A stretch of DNA of 64,000 nucleotides, from NCBI GenBank assembly GCA_943328975.2, contig CALQCC020000003.1, positions 1 through 64,000 of the forward strand, in the 5' to 3' direction. Origin of the DNA: Bordetella parapertussis. GTDB taxonomy: Bacteria; Acidobacteriota; Terriglobia; Bryobacterales; Bryobacteraceae. Positions 1 to 7,781 of the stretch are shown one piece after another. The position numbers were made by a program, and so were the translations under genes. A model generated the notes under the pieces. That model did not search any database. It was given only the letters and a program-made list of their open reading frames with translations, and was not told where the DNA came from. Positions within the stretch are counted from its first letter, which is position 1, and every line of letters begins with the position of its first letter.

Positions 1-24
1 GTTCAAGTCCCCCTCTCCGCACCA
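1..24 (+). tRNA. tRNA 3' end (partial, cut by window edge)
   Basis: The first bases hold a T-loop core (GTTCAAGTC), the 3' half of the T stem (CCCC) and an acceptor 3' strand TCTCCGC followed by discriminator A and an encoded CCA at 22-24. The anticodon lies outside the window, so the isotype cannot be read. The acceptor implies a 5' end of GCGGAGA. A hairpin terminator follows ten bases later. Confidence 0.85.
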
Positions 25-33
25 TTTTGATAG

Positions 34-67
34 AAGCCCCTGCTCATCGCGGGGGCTTTTCATTTTT
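34..67 (+). terminator. Rho-independent terminator of the tRNA
   Basis: AAGCCCC (34-40) pairs with GGGGCTT (52-58) around an 11-base loop and is followed by a T-rich run. It sits directly behind the CCA end of the tRNA, so it most likely ends that transcript. Confidence 0.8.
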
Positions 68-97
68 GGACCCGCATGTCGTATAGACTGCAAAGAG

Positions 98-117
98 GAG
101 ATCTGGAACCAGATCTC
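98..117. promoter_or_regulatory. Perfect 9-bp inverted repeat in the leader of the PEBP gene
   Basis: GAGATCTGG (98-106), two bases AA, then CCAGATCTC (109-117) form a perfect 20-bp palindrome. A TATAGACT stretch at 82-89 could be a -10 element, which would put the palindrome at the start of the transcript and before the GAGGAG ribosome binding site at 125-130. It could be an operator or an RNA hairpin; the sequence alone does not decide. Confidence 0.5.
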
Positions 118-140
118 TATTTACGAGGAGAAATACTTAC

Positions 141-776
141 ATGAAATTGATGCAACAAAGCCTGCTTGCTGCAGTGCTTGCGCTATCGTCCGGCGCGTTC
201 TTGATGGCCCAGCCGCCTGCTGCGGGCAAGGGAGCTCCGGGTGGCCCGGCCAAAGCAGCCCCGCGACCGGCTCTCTCGGTTTCGTCGTCGGCATGGGCGG
301 ATGGTGGAGAAGTTCCGATGAAGCATGCCGGCCGAGGCGAAAACAAGTCGCCCGCGTTTGAGTTCCATTGGAACCTGGGTGTGAATCCGACCACCGCTCC
401 GCCGGAACTCCAGACCTATGCCGTGGTTTTCCACGACATTGAAAATTCCAGCAACAAGACCACTGTCGACACTCTGCATTGGGCCGCGTTCAACATTCCC
501 GGCACCGCCAAGGGCCTACCGGAAGGTCTGGGCGCTGGCGATCTGGCCGACGGAACACGTAACGGCCCGGGCATCAATTCCCGCGGCGGCAACCCGTCCT
601 ACTTTGGACCGGGCGCCGGTGCAGGACCGTTCCACCACTACGTATTCGAGTTCTATGCGCTGGACACCAAGCTGGATCTGCCGGCGACCACCAGCCGCGA
701 AGACTTGATGAAGGCGATGGACGGACACGTGATCGGTAAAGCGGCGTATGTTGGCCGCTTCCACGCGCAGCCGTAG
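141..776 (+). CDS. Exported YbhB/YbcL-type phosphatidylethanolamine-binding (PEBP) family protein
   Basis: A 211-residue protein with a signal peptide (about residues 1-23, hydrophobic stretch ending at MAQ) and a PEBP/Raf-kinase-inhibitor-like domain. Family landmarks are the H-x-I segment after the central strand (VVFHDI), the T-x-HWAAFNIPG motif and the glycine-rich YFGPG...FHHYVFEFYALD segment. The bacterial branch is structurally known but its physiological ligand is mostly unknown. The start is supported by GAGGAG about ten bases upstream. A second PEBP gene lies at 40990-41580, so the family is duplicated here. It faces the di-heme enzyme gene tail to tail. Confidence 0.9.
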   Translation: MKLMQQSLLAAVLALSSGAFLMAQPPAAGKGAPGGPAKAAPRPALSVSSSAWADGGEVPMKHAGRGENKSPAFEFHWNLGVNPTTAPPELQTYAVVFHDIENSSNKTTVDTLHWAAFNIPGTAKGLPEGLGAGDLADGTRNGPGINSRGGNPSYFGPGAGAGPFHHYVFEFYALDTKLDLPATTSREDLMKAMDGHVIGKAAYVGRFHAQP

Positions 777-785
777 TCGAAGAGT

Positions 786-1880
786 CTAGTTCCCGTAGTT
801 TGCCGGCCAAGGATCGCTCCAGCGCGGATCGTGGAGCAGTTCTTGGTCGGTTAGTGTTTTCAGGAACTCGATCAAGTCGCTTTTGTCGCCGTCCGACAGC
901 GTCAGTGGACGCAGGATGCGAGTTTTGTTGGCCTGCCCGAACATCCCGCCCGCCTCGTAGTGCTCAATCACCGCTTCCAGAGACGGAATACTGCCGTCGT
1001 GCATGTAGGGATCGGTCAGCGCAATGTTCCGCAAGGATGGAGCGCGGAACCGACCGAAGTCGTCGAATCTGCCTGTGCTCTCATAGAGGCCTCGGTTCGG
1101 CGCTTCGTAAGCCTCGACTCCGGTGTTGAAGAAGATTCCGTTTTCCTGACTCTCCGACTGGCCGCCTTCCACTCGAACCGCTTCAAAGTTCCATCCGCCG
1201 TGGCACTGCGCGCAGCCGCCCCGTTCGTTGGAAGAGAAGATCTGCTCCCCCCGTTTGGCCGCTGCGGAAATCGCCGACGCATCGCCTTCCCATTTATAGC
1301 GGTCGTAGGGAGAACGCATCGATACGATGGAACGCTCAAACGCAGCCAGCGCCTTGCTCACATTCTTCAATGTGATCTGACTCTCGCCGGGGAACGCTTG
1401 CGGGAACAAGCGTTGGTAGGTGGAATCTTTGCGGACCATATCCAGGAATTCTTCTTCGTGATCCAGCAGGCCCAACTCGATAATGGGTTCCAAGCTCAGC
1501 AACGCACCCAGGGCTTGTTCTTCTAGAGTCGTTGGACCGGAATTCGCCCAGGTGAGCGATGGGGCGTAGGCCACGTTCACGATGCTCATGCTGCTGCGGG
1601 GATGGATGTCTCCCACAACACTCTCAGGACGAGCGTGACCTTCGGTGAAGGCGAGCGACTGTATGTGGCAGCCGGCGCAACCGCCCTTGCCGTTCACCGA
1701 CATGCGCCTGTCGTAGAACAAATGCCGGCCCAGTTCGACCTTGGCGGCGGTCATGGGGTTGTCCGCGGGAACAACCGGGCGTGGGACGCCTTTGGGCAGT
1801 TGCCAATCCCACTCAGCGGCGGAAAGGACAACGGTGATTAAGAAAAGGAACAGCAGCGTTCTACGAGTCAGTCCATTCAT
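786..1880 (-). CDS. Exported di-heme cytochrome c peroxidase-like enzyme, MbnH/MXAN_0977-like
   Basis: A 364-residue protein with a signal peptide (residues 1-21) and two c-type heme motifs, CAGCH at 68-72 and CAQCH at 223-227, the arrangement of CcpA/MauG enzymes. The N-terminal run WDWQLPKG, the PADNPM motif and LGRHLFYD resemble the MbnH (MXAN_0977) subgroup, whose characterised member oxidises a tryptophan in the partner MbnP. No MbnP-like gene is adjacent: the upstream gene on this strand is an esterase. The family call (di-heme peroxidase-like) is firm; the MbnH subgroup is my recognition of sequence pattern. Located in the periplasm. Confidence 0.85.
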   Translation of the reverse strand: MNGLTRRTLLFLFLITVVLSAAEWDWQLPKGVPRPVVPADNPMTAAKVELGRHLFYDRRMSVNGKGGCAGCHIQSLAFTEGHARPESVVGDIHPRSSMSIVNVAYAPSLTWANSGPTTLEEQALGALLSLEPIIELGLLDHEEEFLDMVRKDSTYQRLFPQAFPGESQITLKNVSKALAAFERSIVSMRSPYDRYKWEGDASAISAAAKRGEQIFSSNERGGCAQCHGGWNFEAVRVEGGQSESQENGIFFNTGVEAYEAPNRGLYESTGRFDDFGRFRAPSLRNIALTDPYMHDGSIPSLEAVIEHYEAGGMFGQANKTRILRPLTLSDGDKSDLIEFLKTLTDQELLHDPRWSDPWPANYGN

Positions 1881-1942
1881 TGATGCGACTAGTGCTCCCG
1901 TCTCTGAAGTAGCTTCACTTGTGAATACTTCCAGCTTACTCC

Positions 1943-3061
1943 TTACTTGCTCTTCGCACTCACCGGTGAAAACGCAAGCTGGCTGGAGAAGAAGGGCAGG
2001 ACCTTGGTCTCGAAGTTGATCCCCACTTGACCGTTGTGATCGCCCTCAAAGGTCTCGAAATGATGTTGCACACCTGCTTTGGTCAACGCCTGGTCCATGT
2101 CCCGATTCGTGGTGACCAGGTTATCCTGCAATCCGACGCTCATGTTGATCGCTTTCATTTGCTTCAGCGCCGGGGCGTACTGCTCGAGCATCACCATGAG
2201 CGAGTTGGCCATCCACTTGGCCGCGATCACGGGCTGGGGCTTGCCGTCCTTCACCGGGAGATCCATGAAGAGCGGCGGATTGTCCGGATTGGGCGACCAC
2301 GCAGCTCCCCGCGCCAACGGTGATTTTTGGTTGAAGGTTAGCTTCGCAGCGTCTTCCTTGGTCTTGACGGCCTCCATCGCAGTCATGGCGGCGTTCACTT
2401 CGGCTGTATCCAACATGCAGCAGGCCGACATCGCATAAAGGCTGGAGAACGTCTCCGGATGCTTCATCCCAATGCGCAACGTTCCGTATCCGCCCATCGA
2501 GTGGCCGGTCAAGCCGCGGCTCGCGCGATTGGCCAGCGTCCGGTAGTGAGTGTCCATGTACTTGACCAGTTCCACACCCAGGAACGTGTCCCAATCGCCA
2601 GTGGTCTTGGAGTTCGAATAGAAGCTGCCGTTGTGCAGCGAGAAAGCATCGGGACTCACCAGGATCATCTCCTTCGCGGTGCCTGCGGCCAGATCTTTTT
2701 CCAGCGCGCCGAAATCCGCGAAGCCGACCCATTGTTCGGCGTGCAGGCCGTAGCCATGCAGCGTGTAGACAACCGGGTAGCGCCGATTCGGCTCGGTTCC
2801 ATAACTGGGCGGCAGGTAGACGAAGACGTCGCGATCCGCGGAGTCGCCTTCGAGGCTGCCTTCCAGCGATTTACCGTGAACCTTGATCCGTTCGAGCTTG
2901 CCCTTGAGATCCTTCTGAACGGCGGCCAGCGGTCGGATAAGATTGTTGCCCTTGGCCTGCGCTTTCCCTTTCGCCGCGTCGCCTTTCTCCTGCGAAAACA
3001 AGATGGCCGACGAAGCCAGGATCAGACTGAGCGAACAAACCGCCAAGCGAGCGGAAGACAT
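1943..3061 (-). CDS. Exported esterase D-type alpha/beta hydrolase
   Basis: A protein of about 372 residues with an N-terminal signal peptide and a putative-esterase (esterase D / S-formylglutathione hydrolase-like) domain. The nucleophile elbow GHSMGG is clear, preceded by VYTLHGYG (oxyanion region) and followed near the C-terminus by FEGDHNG, which carries the likely catalytic histidine. An upstream in-frame start at 3091 exists, but GGAGG sits about eight bases before the ATG at 3061, and the protein from there begins with a normal signal peptide, so I chose 3061. The substrate is unknown; relatives cleave carboxylic and feruloyl-type esters. Confidence 0.85.
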   Translation of the reverse strand: MSSARLAVCSLSLILASSAILFSQEKGDAAKGKAQAKGNNLIRPLAAVQKDLKGKLERIKVHGKSLEGSLEGDSADRDVFVYLPPSYGTEPNRRYPVVYTLHGYGLHAEQWVGFADFGALEKDLAAGTAKEMILVSPDAFSLHNGSFYSNSKTTGDWDTFLGVELVKYMDTHYRTLANRASRGLTGHSMGGYGTLRIGMKHPETFSSLYAMSACCMLDTAEVNAAMTAMEAVKTKEDAAKLTFNQKSPLARGAAWSPNPDNPPLFMDLPVKDGKPQPVIAAKWMANSLMVMLEQYAPALKQMKAINMSVGLQDNLVTTNRDMDQALTKAGVQHHFETFEGDHNGQVGINFETKVLPFFSSQLAFSPVSAKSK

Positions 3062-3116
3062 AGGGACAACCTCCAGTGGGCAGTGTAGCACTGGAGCTGT
3101 TGTGCGCCACGGCCCG

Positions 3117-5051
3117 TTAGCGCGCTCTATTTTCCGGGACGTTTTGGTCCAGCCACTCCTGCACCACGCGGTAGACCTCGTGGTTGTTCTTCTCCATCAG
3201 CATGAGGTTGCCGTTGCCGTAGATACCGTGGTCGCGCAAGCGGAGCATGCTGGCGTCGACGCCCACTTGTTTCAGGAACGCCACTTGCGCGACGGGCGAT
3301 CCGCCGCCGCCGTATTCGCTGGTGATCCACGTTGCTTTCTTGCCGATCAGGTTCTTCCACTTGCGGGCGGGCTCGGCTTGCAGTCGATACGGTGATACTA
3401 TCGGGCGCGGCGAATCGGGAGGCGGGGTCACGTCGACCAAACGGAATTCCGCTGGATCGTTCACTGGTGGATCGAACGTCATCGGCCCTGCGGTGAGGCC
3501 CCAGCGGAACTGGCCGACGAAGGGATTGCTGTTGATCTCCATGCACACGATGCCCTTGACCAGGTCCGGACGCCGATCCGTGACGCCCCACGCGAAGAAG
3601 CCGCCGAAGGCGTGACAGAACAGAATGCACGGGCCGATCTTGTCGAGCAACTCGGCTCCACCGGGCCACACCAGGCTGCTGTGCAACGCTTCGTCGCTGA
3701 TGTTGCCGCGTTCGTTGGCCATGAATTGGTCCACCAGCGGATCGTTCATGCCGCCGGGTCCGGGCCATTGCGCGGTGTTGAAGACTGCGGTGCTGGTGAC
3801 CAGGAATTCGTAGGCGGGCACGATGGGCAAGTGGCTCGGACCGAGCGCGTCGGGATGATACGGCGAGCGGCCATAGCTGGGCCGGTCCACCCAATAGACG
3901 TCGTAGCCGTTCTGCACGAAGAAGTGGACCCAGCCGGGACGGCGGCCAATGCCCATCATGTGGCAGCCTTGTCCGCCGCCACCGTGGACCATCACGATCG
4001 GCAACGGATGTTTCTTCTCCGCGGGCTTCATATATTGCACGAACATTTGCCCCATCGGGATGGTGCCGTAGGTCGTCGTCTTGCGCTGCACGCCGACCCA
4101 GAAGTGGCCTTGGTCGGCGAGCTTGAACCCCGTCGATTCCACGTTGCGCGCCGGATCGATGCCATCGGTAACGCGCGGCGGAATTCCGGCTTCTGCGGTA
4201 GTGGACATCCAATCGAGGATCGGGCGGAGAACGTCGCGATTGTTCTTCTCCAGATGCGGGTAGGCACCATTGCCTGCGGGCGCGGCAAATGCCAGCACGG
4301 GGACGCGCGACATTTTCTCGATCCCTGCGAGGCCCTGCTGCGCGTTCGCGCCTTGTTCGACGGCGACGATGCCCTTGACCAGTTCCGGTCGTGCGATGGC
4401 GGGGCCATAGGCGAACGCGGCTCCATCGCCGTGTGTCAGGAAGATCGCCGGACCGATATCTTCCAGCAGAATCACGCCGCGTGAGGTCCACATGTCCTGG
4501 GTGACGGCGTTGCGTGGGAGCGCTTGGCAGGCTGCTGCTGCAAACTGCGCTACCTCGGGGCTGGCAGCGTCGGCCGAGCCAGGCCACTGCCCGCTCTTGA
4601 CCTCGCGAGCCGCGCTCTCAAACGTGGGAGCTTGCGCCGCGTAGTTGCCATGCAGCCAGGGATGATACGGGTTGCGGCCCTGCCCCGGGCGGTCGACGAT
4701 GTAGACTTTGTAGCCCTGCTCTAGCAGCATCGACGCCCAGCCGCGGCGGCCGTCGGGAGTGGACATCCAATCGCACGCTTGGCGATTGCCGCCGTGGATC
4801 AAGACGACCGGGTAGGGATGACGGACCTGACGCGGGATCCAGTGCTCCACGTAAATCTGGCGCCCATTGACGGCGGTGCCGCGCGCCATCATGGTCTTCT
4901 CGACGCCGTACCAGTAATAGGTCCACTCGGCGATGTCGAGCACAGGGTCCGCGAGGGATACGGTCTGCGCGCGCAACTGGAGCGGCGAGGACAACGCCGC
5001 GCCTGCCACCAATCCACCAAGCTCCCGGCGAGTCAGTCCATCGTTTGCCAT
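3117..5051 (-). CDS. Exported tandem alpha/beta-hydrolase with both nucleophile serines missing
   Basis: A 644-residue protein starting MANDGLTRREL, with a twin-arginine-type signal peptide. Two alpha/beta-hydrolase domains follow in tandem (about 50-300 and 310-640); each has PxVxxHGG and a VDRPxxGRxPYHP motif. In the nucleophile elbow the usual H-S-x-G-G reads THGDGA in domain 1 (Gly208) and CHAFGG in domain 2 (Ala481). The late histidine region (RDHGIYGNGN) persists only in domain 2. It may be a binding or scaffold pseudoenzyme, or use different chemistry. The start at 5051 is preferred over 5090 because a TATACT element lies six bases upstream. Confidence 0.8.
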   Translation of the reverse strand: MANDGLTRRELGGLVAGAALSSPLQLRAQTVSLADPVLDIAEWTYYWYGVEKTMMARGTAVNGRQIYVEHWIPRQVRHPYPVVLIHGGNRQACDWMSTPDGRRGWASMLLEQGYKVYIVDRPGQGRNPYHPWLHGNYAAQAPTFESAAREVKSGQWPGSADAASPEVAQFAAAACQALPRNAVTQDMWTSRGVILLEDIGPAIFLTHGDGAAFAYGPAIARPELVKGIVAVEQGANAQQGLAGIEKMSRVPVLAFAAPAGNGAYPHLEKNNRDVLRPILDWMSTTAEAGIPPRVTDGIDPARNVESTGFKLADQGHFWVGVQRKTTTYGTIPMGQMFVQYMKPAEKKHPLPIVMVHGGGGQGCHMMGIGRRPGWVHFFVQNGYDVYWVDRPSYGRSPYHPDALGPSHLPIVPAYEFLVTSTAVFNTAQWPGPGGMNDPLVDQFMANERGNISDEALHSSLVWPGGAELLDKIGPCILFCHAFGGFFAWGVTDRRPDLVKGIVCMEINSNPFVGQFRWGLTAGPMTFDPPVNDPAEFRLVDVTPPPDSPRPIVSPYRLQAEPARKWKNLIGKKATWITSEYGGGGSPVAQVAFLKQVGVDASMLRLRDHGIYGNGNLMLMEKNNHEVYRVVQEWLDQNVPENRAR

Positions 5052-5057
5052 GGGGAC

Positions 5058-5063
5058 AGTATA
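5058..5063 (-). promoter_or_regulatory. TATACT -10 element, leaderless-type promoter for the tandem hydrolase
   Basis: On the minus strand TATACT ends six bases before the ATG at 5051, and no ribosome binding site lies between. Transcription would start at or next to the A of ATG. No good -35 is visible. Confidence 0.4.
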
Positions 5064-5065
5064 GA

Positions 5066-5920
5066 ATGGTGCCCGTGACATTACGAGCACCGACCTCGTA
5101 CGCGATTGCGTTGGTTGCGAGTCTCATCTTCGGTGGGGCGCTCGCAGCGTTCCAGTTGCCGTGGCGCGAGTATCCTGCGCTCGAACACAACTCCTTCCCG
5201 GTGCCCAAGGATTACGACCAGAAAACGGATTTCGTCTTCGCGCGGCTAATGTTTCCAGCTACGCCGTATGCTCGCTTCGACCGTGCGGGTTCGCGGTGGG
5301 CGCAGGGGAACTCCACTTGGACGCAGGATTATCCGGCGGCGGATCGCCATTTCATGCTGGCGCTCAATCGGCTGACGCTGGTGAACGGACGCAGTGTGGA
5401 ACAAGCCGTGAATCTGGATGAGGGTGACGACGTCTACAACTATCCGTTCCTCTATGCGGTGCGCCCGGGCGAGTGGCAACTGACCGATTCGCAGGCTGCG
5501 AAGATGCGCGATTTTATCGATCGCGGTGGATTCTTTCTGTGTGACGACTTCTGGGGCACTAGTGAGTGGGACGTCTTCATGGAGAGCATGCGACGTGTGT
5601 TTCCGGAAGCGGAGGTCGTCGACATCCCGGACGAAGACCAGTTCTTTCACTCGGTGTTCGACCTGACGGAACGCTACCAGATCCCGGGTGCGTGGGGCGT
5701 GTATGGCCGCGGGTATCAGAACGATGGCTCAACGCCTTACTGGCGGGCGATCTACCAACCTGTACAGGACGGCCAGAGACGAATTGTAGCGATCATGATT
5801 CCGAACTCGGATCTGGGCGATTCGTGGGAGTATGCGGATCAGCCGAGTTATCCGGAGAAGTACTCGCGGCTAGGGCTGCGGTTGGGGATCAATGCCGTGG
5901 TGTATGCGATGACGCACTAG
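5066..5920 (+). CDS. Exported DUF4159 domain protein
   Basis: A protein of about 284 residues with an N-terminal membrane/signal segment (YAIALVASLIFGGALAAF) followed by a DUF4159 domain. Recognisable parts are FVFARLMFP, DYPAADRHFMLALNRLT, NYPFLYAV, FIDRGGFFLCDDFWG and the closing NAVVYAMTH. The function of the family is unknown; the domain looks like a glutamine-amidotransferase-type fold. A paralogue with the same end lies at 29750-30583. Only about 14 bases separate this start from that of the divergent hydrolase, so the ATG at 5066 rather than 5045 was chosen. The 3' end overlaps the nsrR gene by 32 bases, tail to tail. Confidence 0.8.
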   Translation: MVPVTLRAPTSYAIALVASLIFGGALAAFQLPWREYPALEHNSFPVPKDYDQKTDFVFARLMFPATPYARFDRAGSRWAQGNSTWTQDYPAADRHFMLALNRLTLVNGRSVEQAVNLDEGDDVYNYPFLYAVRPGEWQLTDSQAAKMRDFIDRGGFFLCDDFWGTSEWDVFMESMRRVFPEAEVVDIPDEDQFFHSVFDLTERYQIPGAWGVYGRGYQNDGSTPYWRAIYQPVQDGQRRIVAIMIPNSDLGDSWEYADQPSYPEKYSRLGLRLGINAVVYAMTH

Positions 5921-6368
5921 ACGCGCGCTGCAATTGCACAAACGCCGAAGCGAGTGTTTTCCGGCGCGCGGGGGTCAGCAGGTCGGCCAGGGTGTTCTTG
6001 TTAAGCTCGGCGAGGAAGGCGTCCAGGGCGTGCTGCAAATGGGACTTCAGTCCGCAGACGCCGAGGATGGGGCAGGTGTTGGTTGCCAGGTCGAAGCACT
6101 CCACCAGATGTAGGTTCGGTTCGGCATCGCGCACGACTTCGCCTAAGCGGATGGTGCTGGGGTCCTTGGCGAGCGTCACACCGCCGGCGCGGCCTGGGAT
6201 CACGCGGATGTAGCCGTGGTCGCCTAACGTTTGCATGACGCGCACAAGATGGTTCTTCGAGATGCCATAGGCGTCGCTGATTCTTTTGGTCGCTACGATT
6301 TCGCCAGGATGCGATCCCAGATAGAGCAGGACCCGAAGTCCGTAGTCGGCATGTAAACTGAGCTGCAC
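5889..6368 (-). CDS. nsrR: Rrf2-family regulator, NsrR-type nitric-oxide sensor
   Basis: A 159-residue Rrf2-family protein beginning with a GTG codon. The winged helix covers about residues 1-80 (LHADYGLRVLLYLG, YGISKNHLVRVM, GRAGGV). Three cysteines, C91, C99 and C105, occupy the Fe-S ligand region of NsrR, with one spacing slightly longer than in Escherichia coli. It is the last gene of an operon whose first two genes encode a truncated globin and a flavin reductase, and the operon carries an NsrR-like operator, which supports the NO-sensor call over IscR. The start lies 19 bases after the reductase stop. Expected role: repressor relieved by NO attack on the Fe-S cluster. Confidence 0.85.
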   Translation of the reverse strand: MQLSLHADYGLRVLLYLGSHPGEIVATKRISDAYGISKNHLVRVMQTLGDHGYIRVIPGRAGGVTLAKDPSTIRLGEVVRDAEPNLHLVECFDLATNTCPILGVCGLKSHLQHALDAFLAELNKNTLADLLTPARRKTLASAFVQLQRASSASSHTPRH

Positions 6369-6387
6369 AATTCCAGGTTAAAGCAGT

Positions 6388-7329
6388 TTAGGCGGCGGGC
6401 AGAAATGCGTCGGCGTGGATGTCGCGCAGGTCCATGCCCTGCAGGAAGAGTTTCTTCTTCAGCGATTGAACGATGGCGGGGTCGCCGCACAGGAACGCGC
6501 GATAGCCTGCCAACTTCGGGAAGCGCCGGAGGATCACTTGGTCGATGGGTCCGTCGGCCTCGAACAGCGACGGGGCGTATTCGAAATTGCTCTGCGTCGC
6601 TGCCAGTTGCGCGAGTTCTTCGCGGAGATACAGACCTTCGGCGCGCAAAGCTCCGTGGAACAGGTGGATGGGCCCAGTGTGGCCGTGTTGCAGCGCGTCG
6701 TGGAGAATGCCGTACAACGGAGCAAGGCCGGTGCCTGTTCCGATCAAGAGTAACGATTGCTCGGGATGACCGGGTACGTAGAAGCAGTCGCCCGACGGTC
6801 CGAGGATACGCACGGCGTCGCCGACGCGGACTCCAGCGCGAAGCCACTCGCTCATGCGGCCATTCGGAAGCAGGCGGATGTGGAGCTCAAGATAGCCCTC
6901 GGATGGTAGGCTCGCGATAGAATAACTGCGGGCCAAGCCGTCTTCCCGAACTAGCGTGACGTATTGCCCAGATCGGAATTCAAATGGAGCATCGCAGGCG
7001 AGGCGCACGCGCACGACATCGGCGCTCAACGGATCCATTGCGGTGATGCGAGCGGGAACTTGCACGTCCGCATCCACCCCGACCACGGTTAGATCGCCCT
7101 CGGGATGACAGACACACGCCAAAAAATAACCGCGAGCCTTCCAGGAATCCTTCAGGCCGGCTTGGGCTTGTGCCGGCACGCCACCTTCGACGGCGCGCAA
7201 CATGCACGAGCCGCAACTGCCGGCCTTGCAGGAGTAAGACACTGACGCCCCACTGCGGAGAAGAGCGTCGAGTGCACTTTCTTGATCCCGGAGTTCGCTG
7301 GCAATCTCGCCGTAGCGAACGATGGGCAT
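6388..7329 (-). CDS. 2Fe-2S / FAD / NAD(P)H oxidoreductase, predicted globin reductase
   Basis: A 313-residue electron-transfer flavoprotein. Residues 1-90 form a plant-type ferredoxin domain with ligands C34, C39, C42 and C72. A ferredoxin-reductase FAD domain follows (RSYSIAS), then an NAD domain (LLIGTGTGLAP) and FLCGDP near the end. The architecture matches reductases of oxygenases and CDP-deoxyglucoseen reductase. Its start overlaps the stop of the truncated globin gene, and nsrR follows in the same operon. I infer that it passes electrons from NAD(P)H to the globin, so the pair could work like a split flavohaemoglobin, although Hmp itself has no 2Fe-2S domain. Confidence 0.88.
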   Translation of the reverse strand: MPIVRYGEIASELRDQESALDALLRSGASVSYSCKAGSCGSCMLRAVEGGVPAQAQAGLKDSWKARGYFLACVCHPEGDLTVVGVDADVQVPARITAMDPLSADVVRVRLACDAPFEFRSGQYVTLVREDGLARSYSIASLPSEGYLELHIRLLPNGRMSEWLRAGVRVGDAVRILGPSGDCFYVPGHPEQSLLLIGTGTGLAPLYGILHDALQHGHTGPIHLFHGALRAEGLYLREELAQLAATQSNFEYAPSLFEADGPIDQVILRRFPKLAGYRAFLCGDPAIVQSLKKKLFLQGMDLRDIHADAFLPAA

Positions 7330-7706
7330 TAGCGGTCTAAAACGTCGTTGCGGGTGGATTCGGCGATGGCAGCCACCTGGCTGATCAATTCGTCTTTGAC
7401 GCCCAGTTCTTTCAACGTCGCGCCCAGCAGTTCGATGATTGCATCCACGTGCGAATCGTTTAGGCCCATCTTGACTAAGTGGGCGTGGCCGGTGCGCATG
7501 TCCTTGCCGGTGTAGTTGTGCGGTCCGCCGAAGGCCATGGTGAGGAAGCCCTTCTGCTTGGCGCGCTGCTTGTCCATATCAACGCCTTCAAAAAAACGCG
7601 ATACACGATCATCGGCCAGAACCTTGCGGTAGAAATTGTCGACAGCCAGTTCCACGGCGCCTTGGCCACCGAGTTGTTCAAATAGAGTGCTAGTTGGGGT
7701 AGACAT
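7329..7706 (-). CDS. Group I truncated haemoglobin
   Basis: A 125-residue globin of the 2-on-2 group I (GlbN/HbN) type: LFEQLGGQGAVELAVDNFYRKVL carries the FY pair that places Tyr B10 at residue 26; FFEGVDMDKQR, FGGPHNYTGKDM and RTGHAHL follow, with His74 as the likely proximal ligand. Members of this family bind O2 and NO and can dioxygenate NO to nitrate. First gene of the NO operon. ATG at 7706 is preferred to the in-frame ATG at 7715 because the latter lies inside the predicted NsrR operator. There is no ribosome binding site, which fits a leaderless or nearly leaderless message. Confidence 0.9.
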   Translation of the reverse strand: MSTPTSTLFEQLGGQGAVELAVDNFYRKVLADDRVSRFFEGVDMDKQRAKQKGFLTMAFGGPHNYTGKDMRTGHAHLVKMGLNDSHVDAIIELLGATLKELGVKDELISQVAAIAESTRNDVLDR

Positions 7707-7729
7707 AATATGCATGTATGATGCATCTT
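7707..7729. promoter_or_regulatory. NsrR-type operator
   Basis: A 23-bp dyad: AATATGCATGT on the left and TGATGCATCTT on the right around a central A. Eight of eleven half-site positions are symmetric, and the right arm read on the minus strand begins AAGATGCAT, identical to the start of the known enterobacterial NsrR half-site. It abuts the globin start codon and covers the predicted -10 and transcription start, as expected for a repressor. Confidence 0.75.
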
Positions 7730-7746
7730 TTAATTCGGCATGTCAA
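7718..7746 (-). promoter_or_regulatory. Sigma-70-type promoter of the globin-reductase-nsrR operon
   Basis: On the minus strand a perfect TTGACA (7746-7741), a 17-base spacer and CATCAT (7723-7718) form a -35/-10 pair. Transcription should start near 7711, about five bases before the ATG at 7706. The -10 lies inside the NsrR-type operator. Confidence 0.6.
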
Positions 7747-7781
7747 CTCTCTTTTTTCTGGTAGTTCTTGCCGTGTCTTGG

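Noticed and set aside
3612-4484. A 290-codon frame antisense to the tandem hydrolase gene
   Set aside because: No domain, no signal peptide and no ribosome binding site; shadow of the hydrolase frame.
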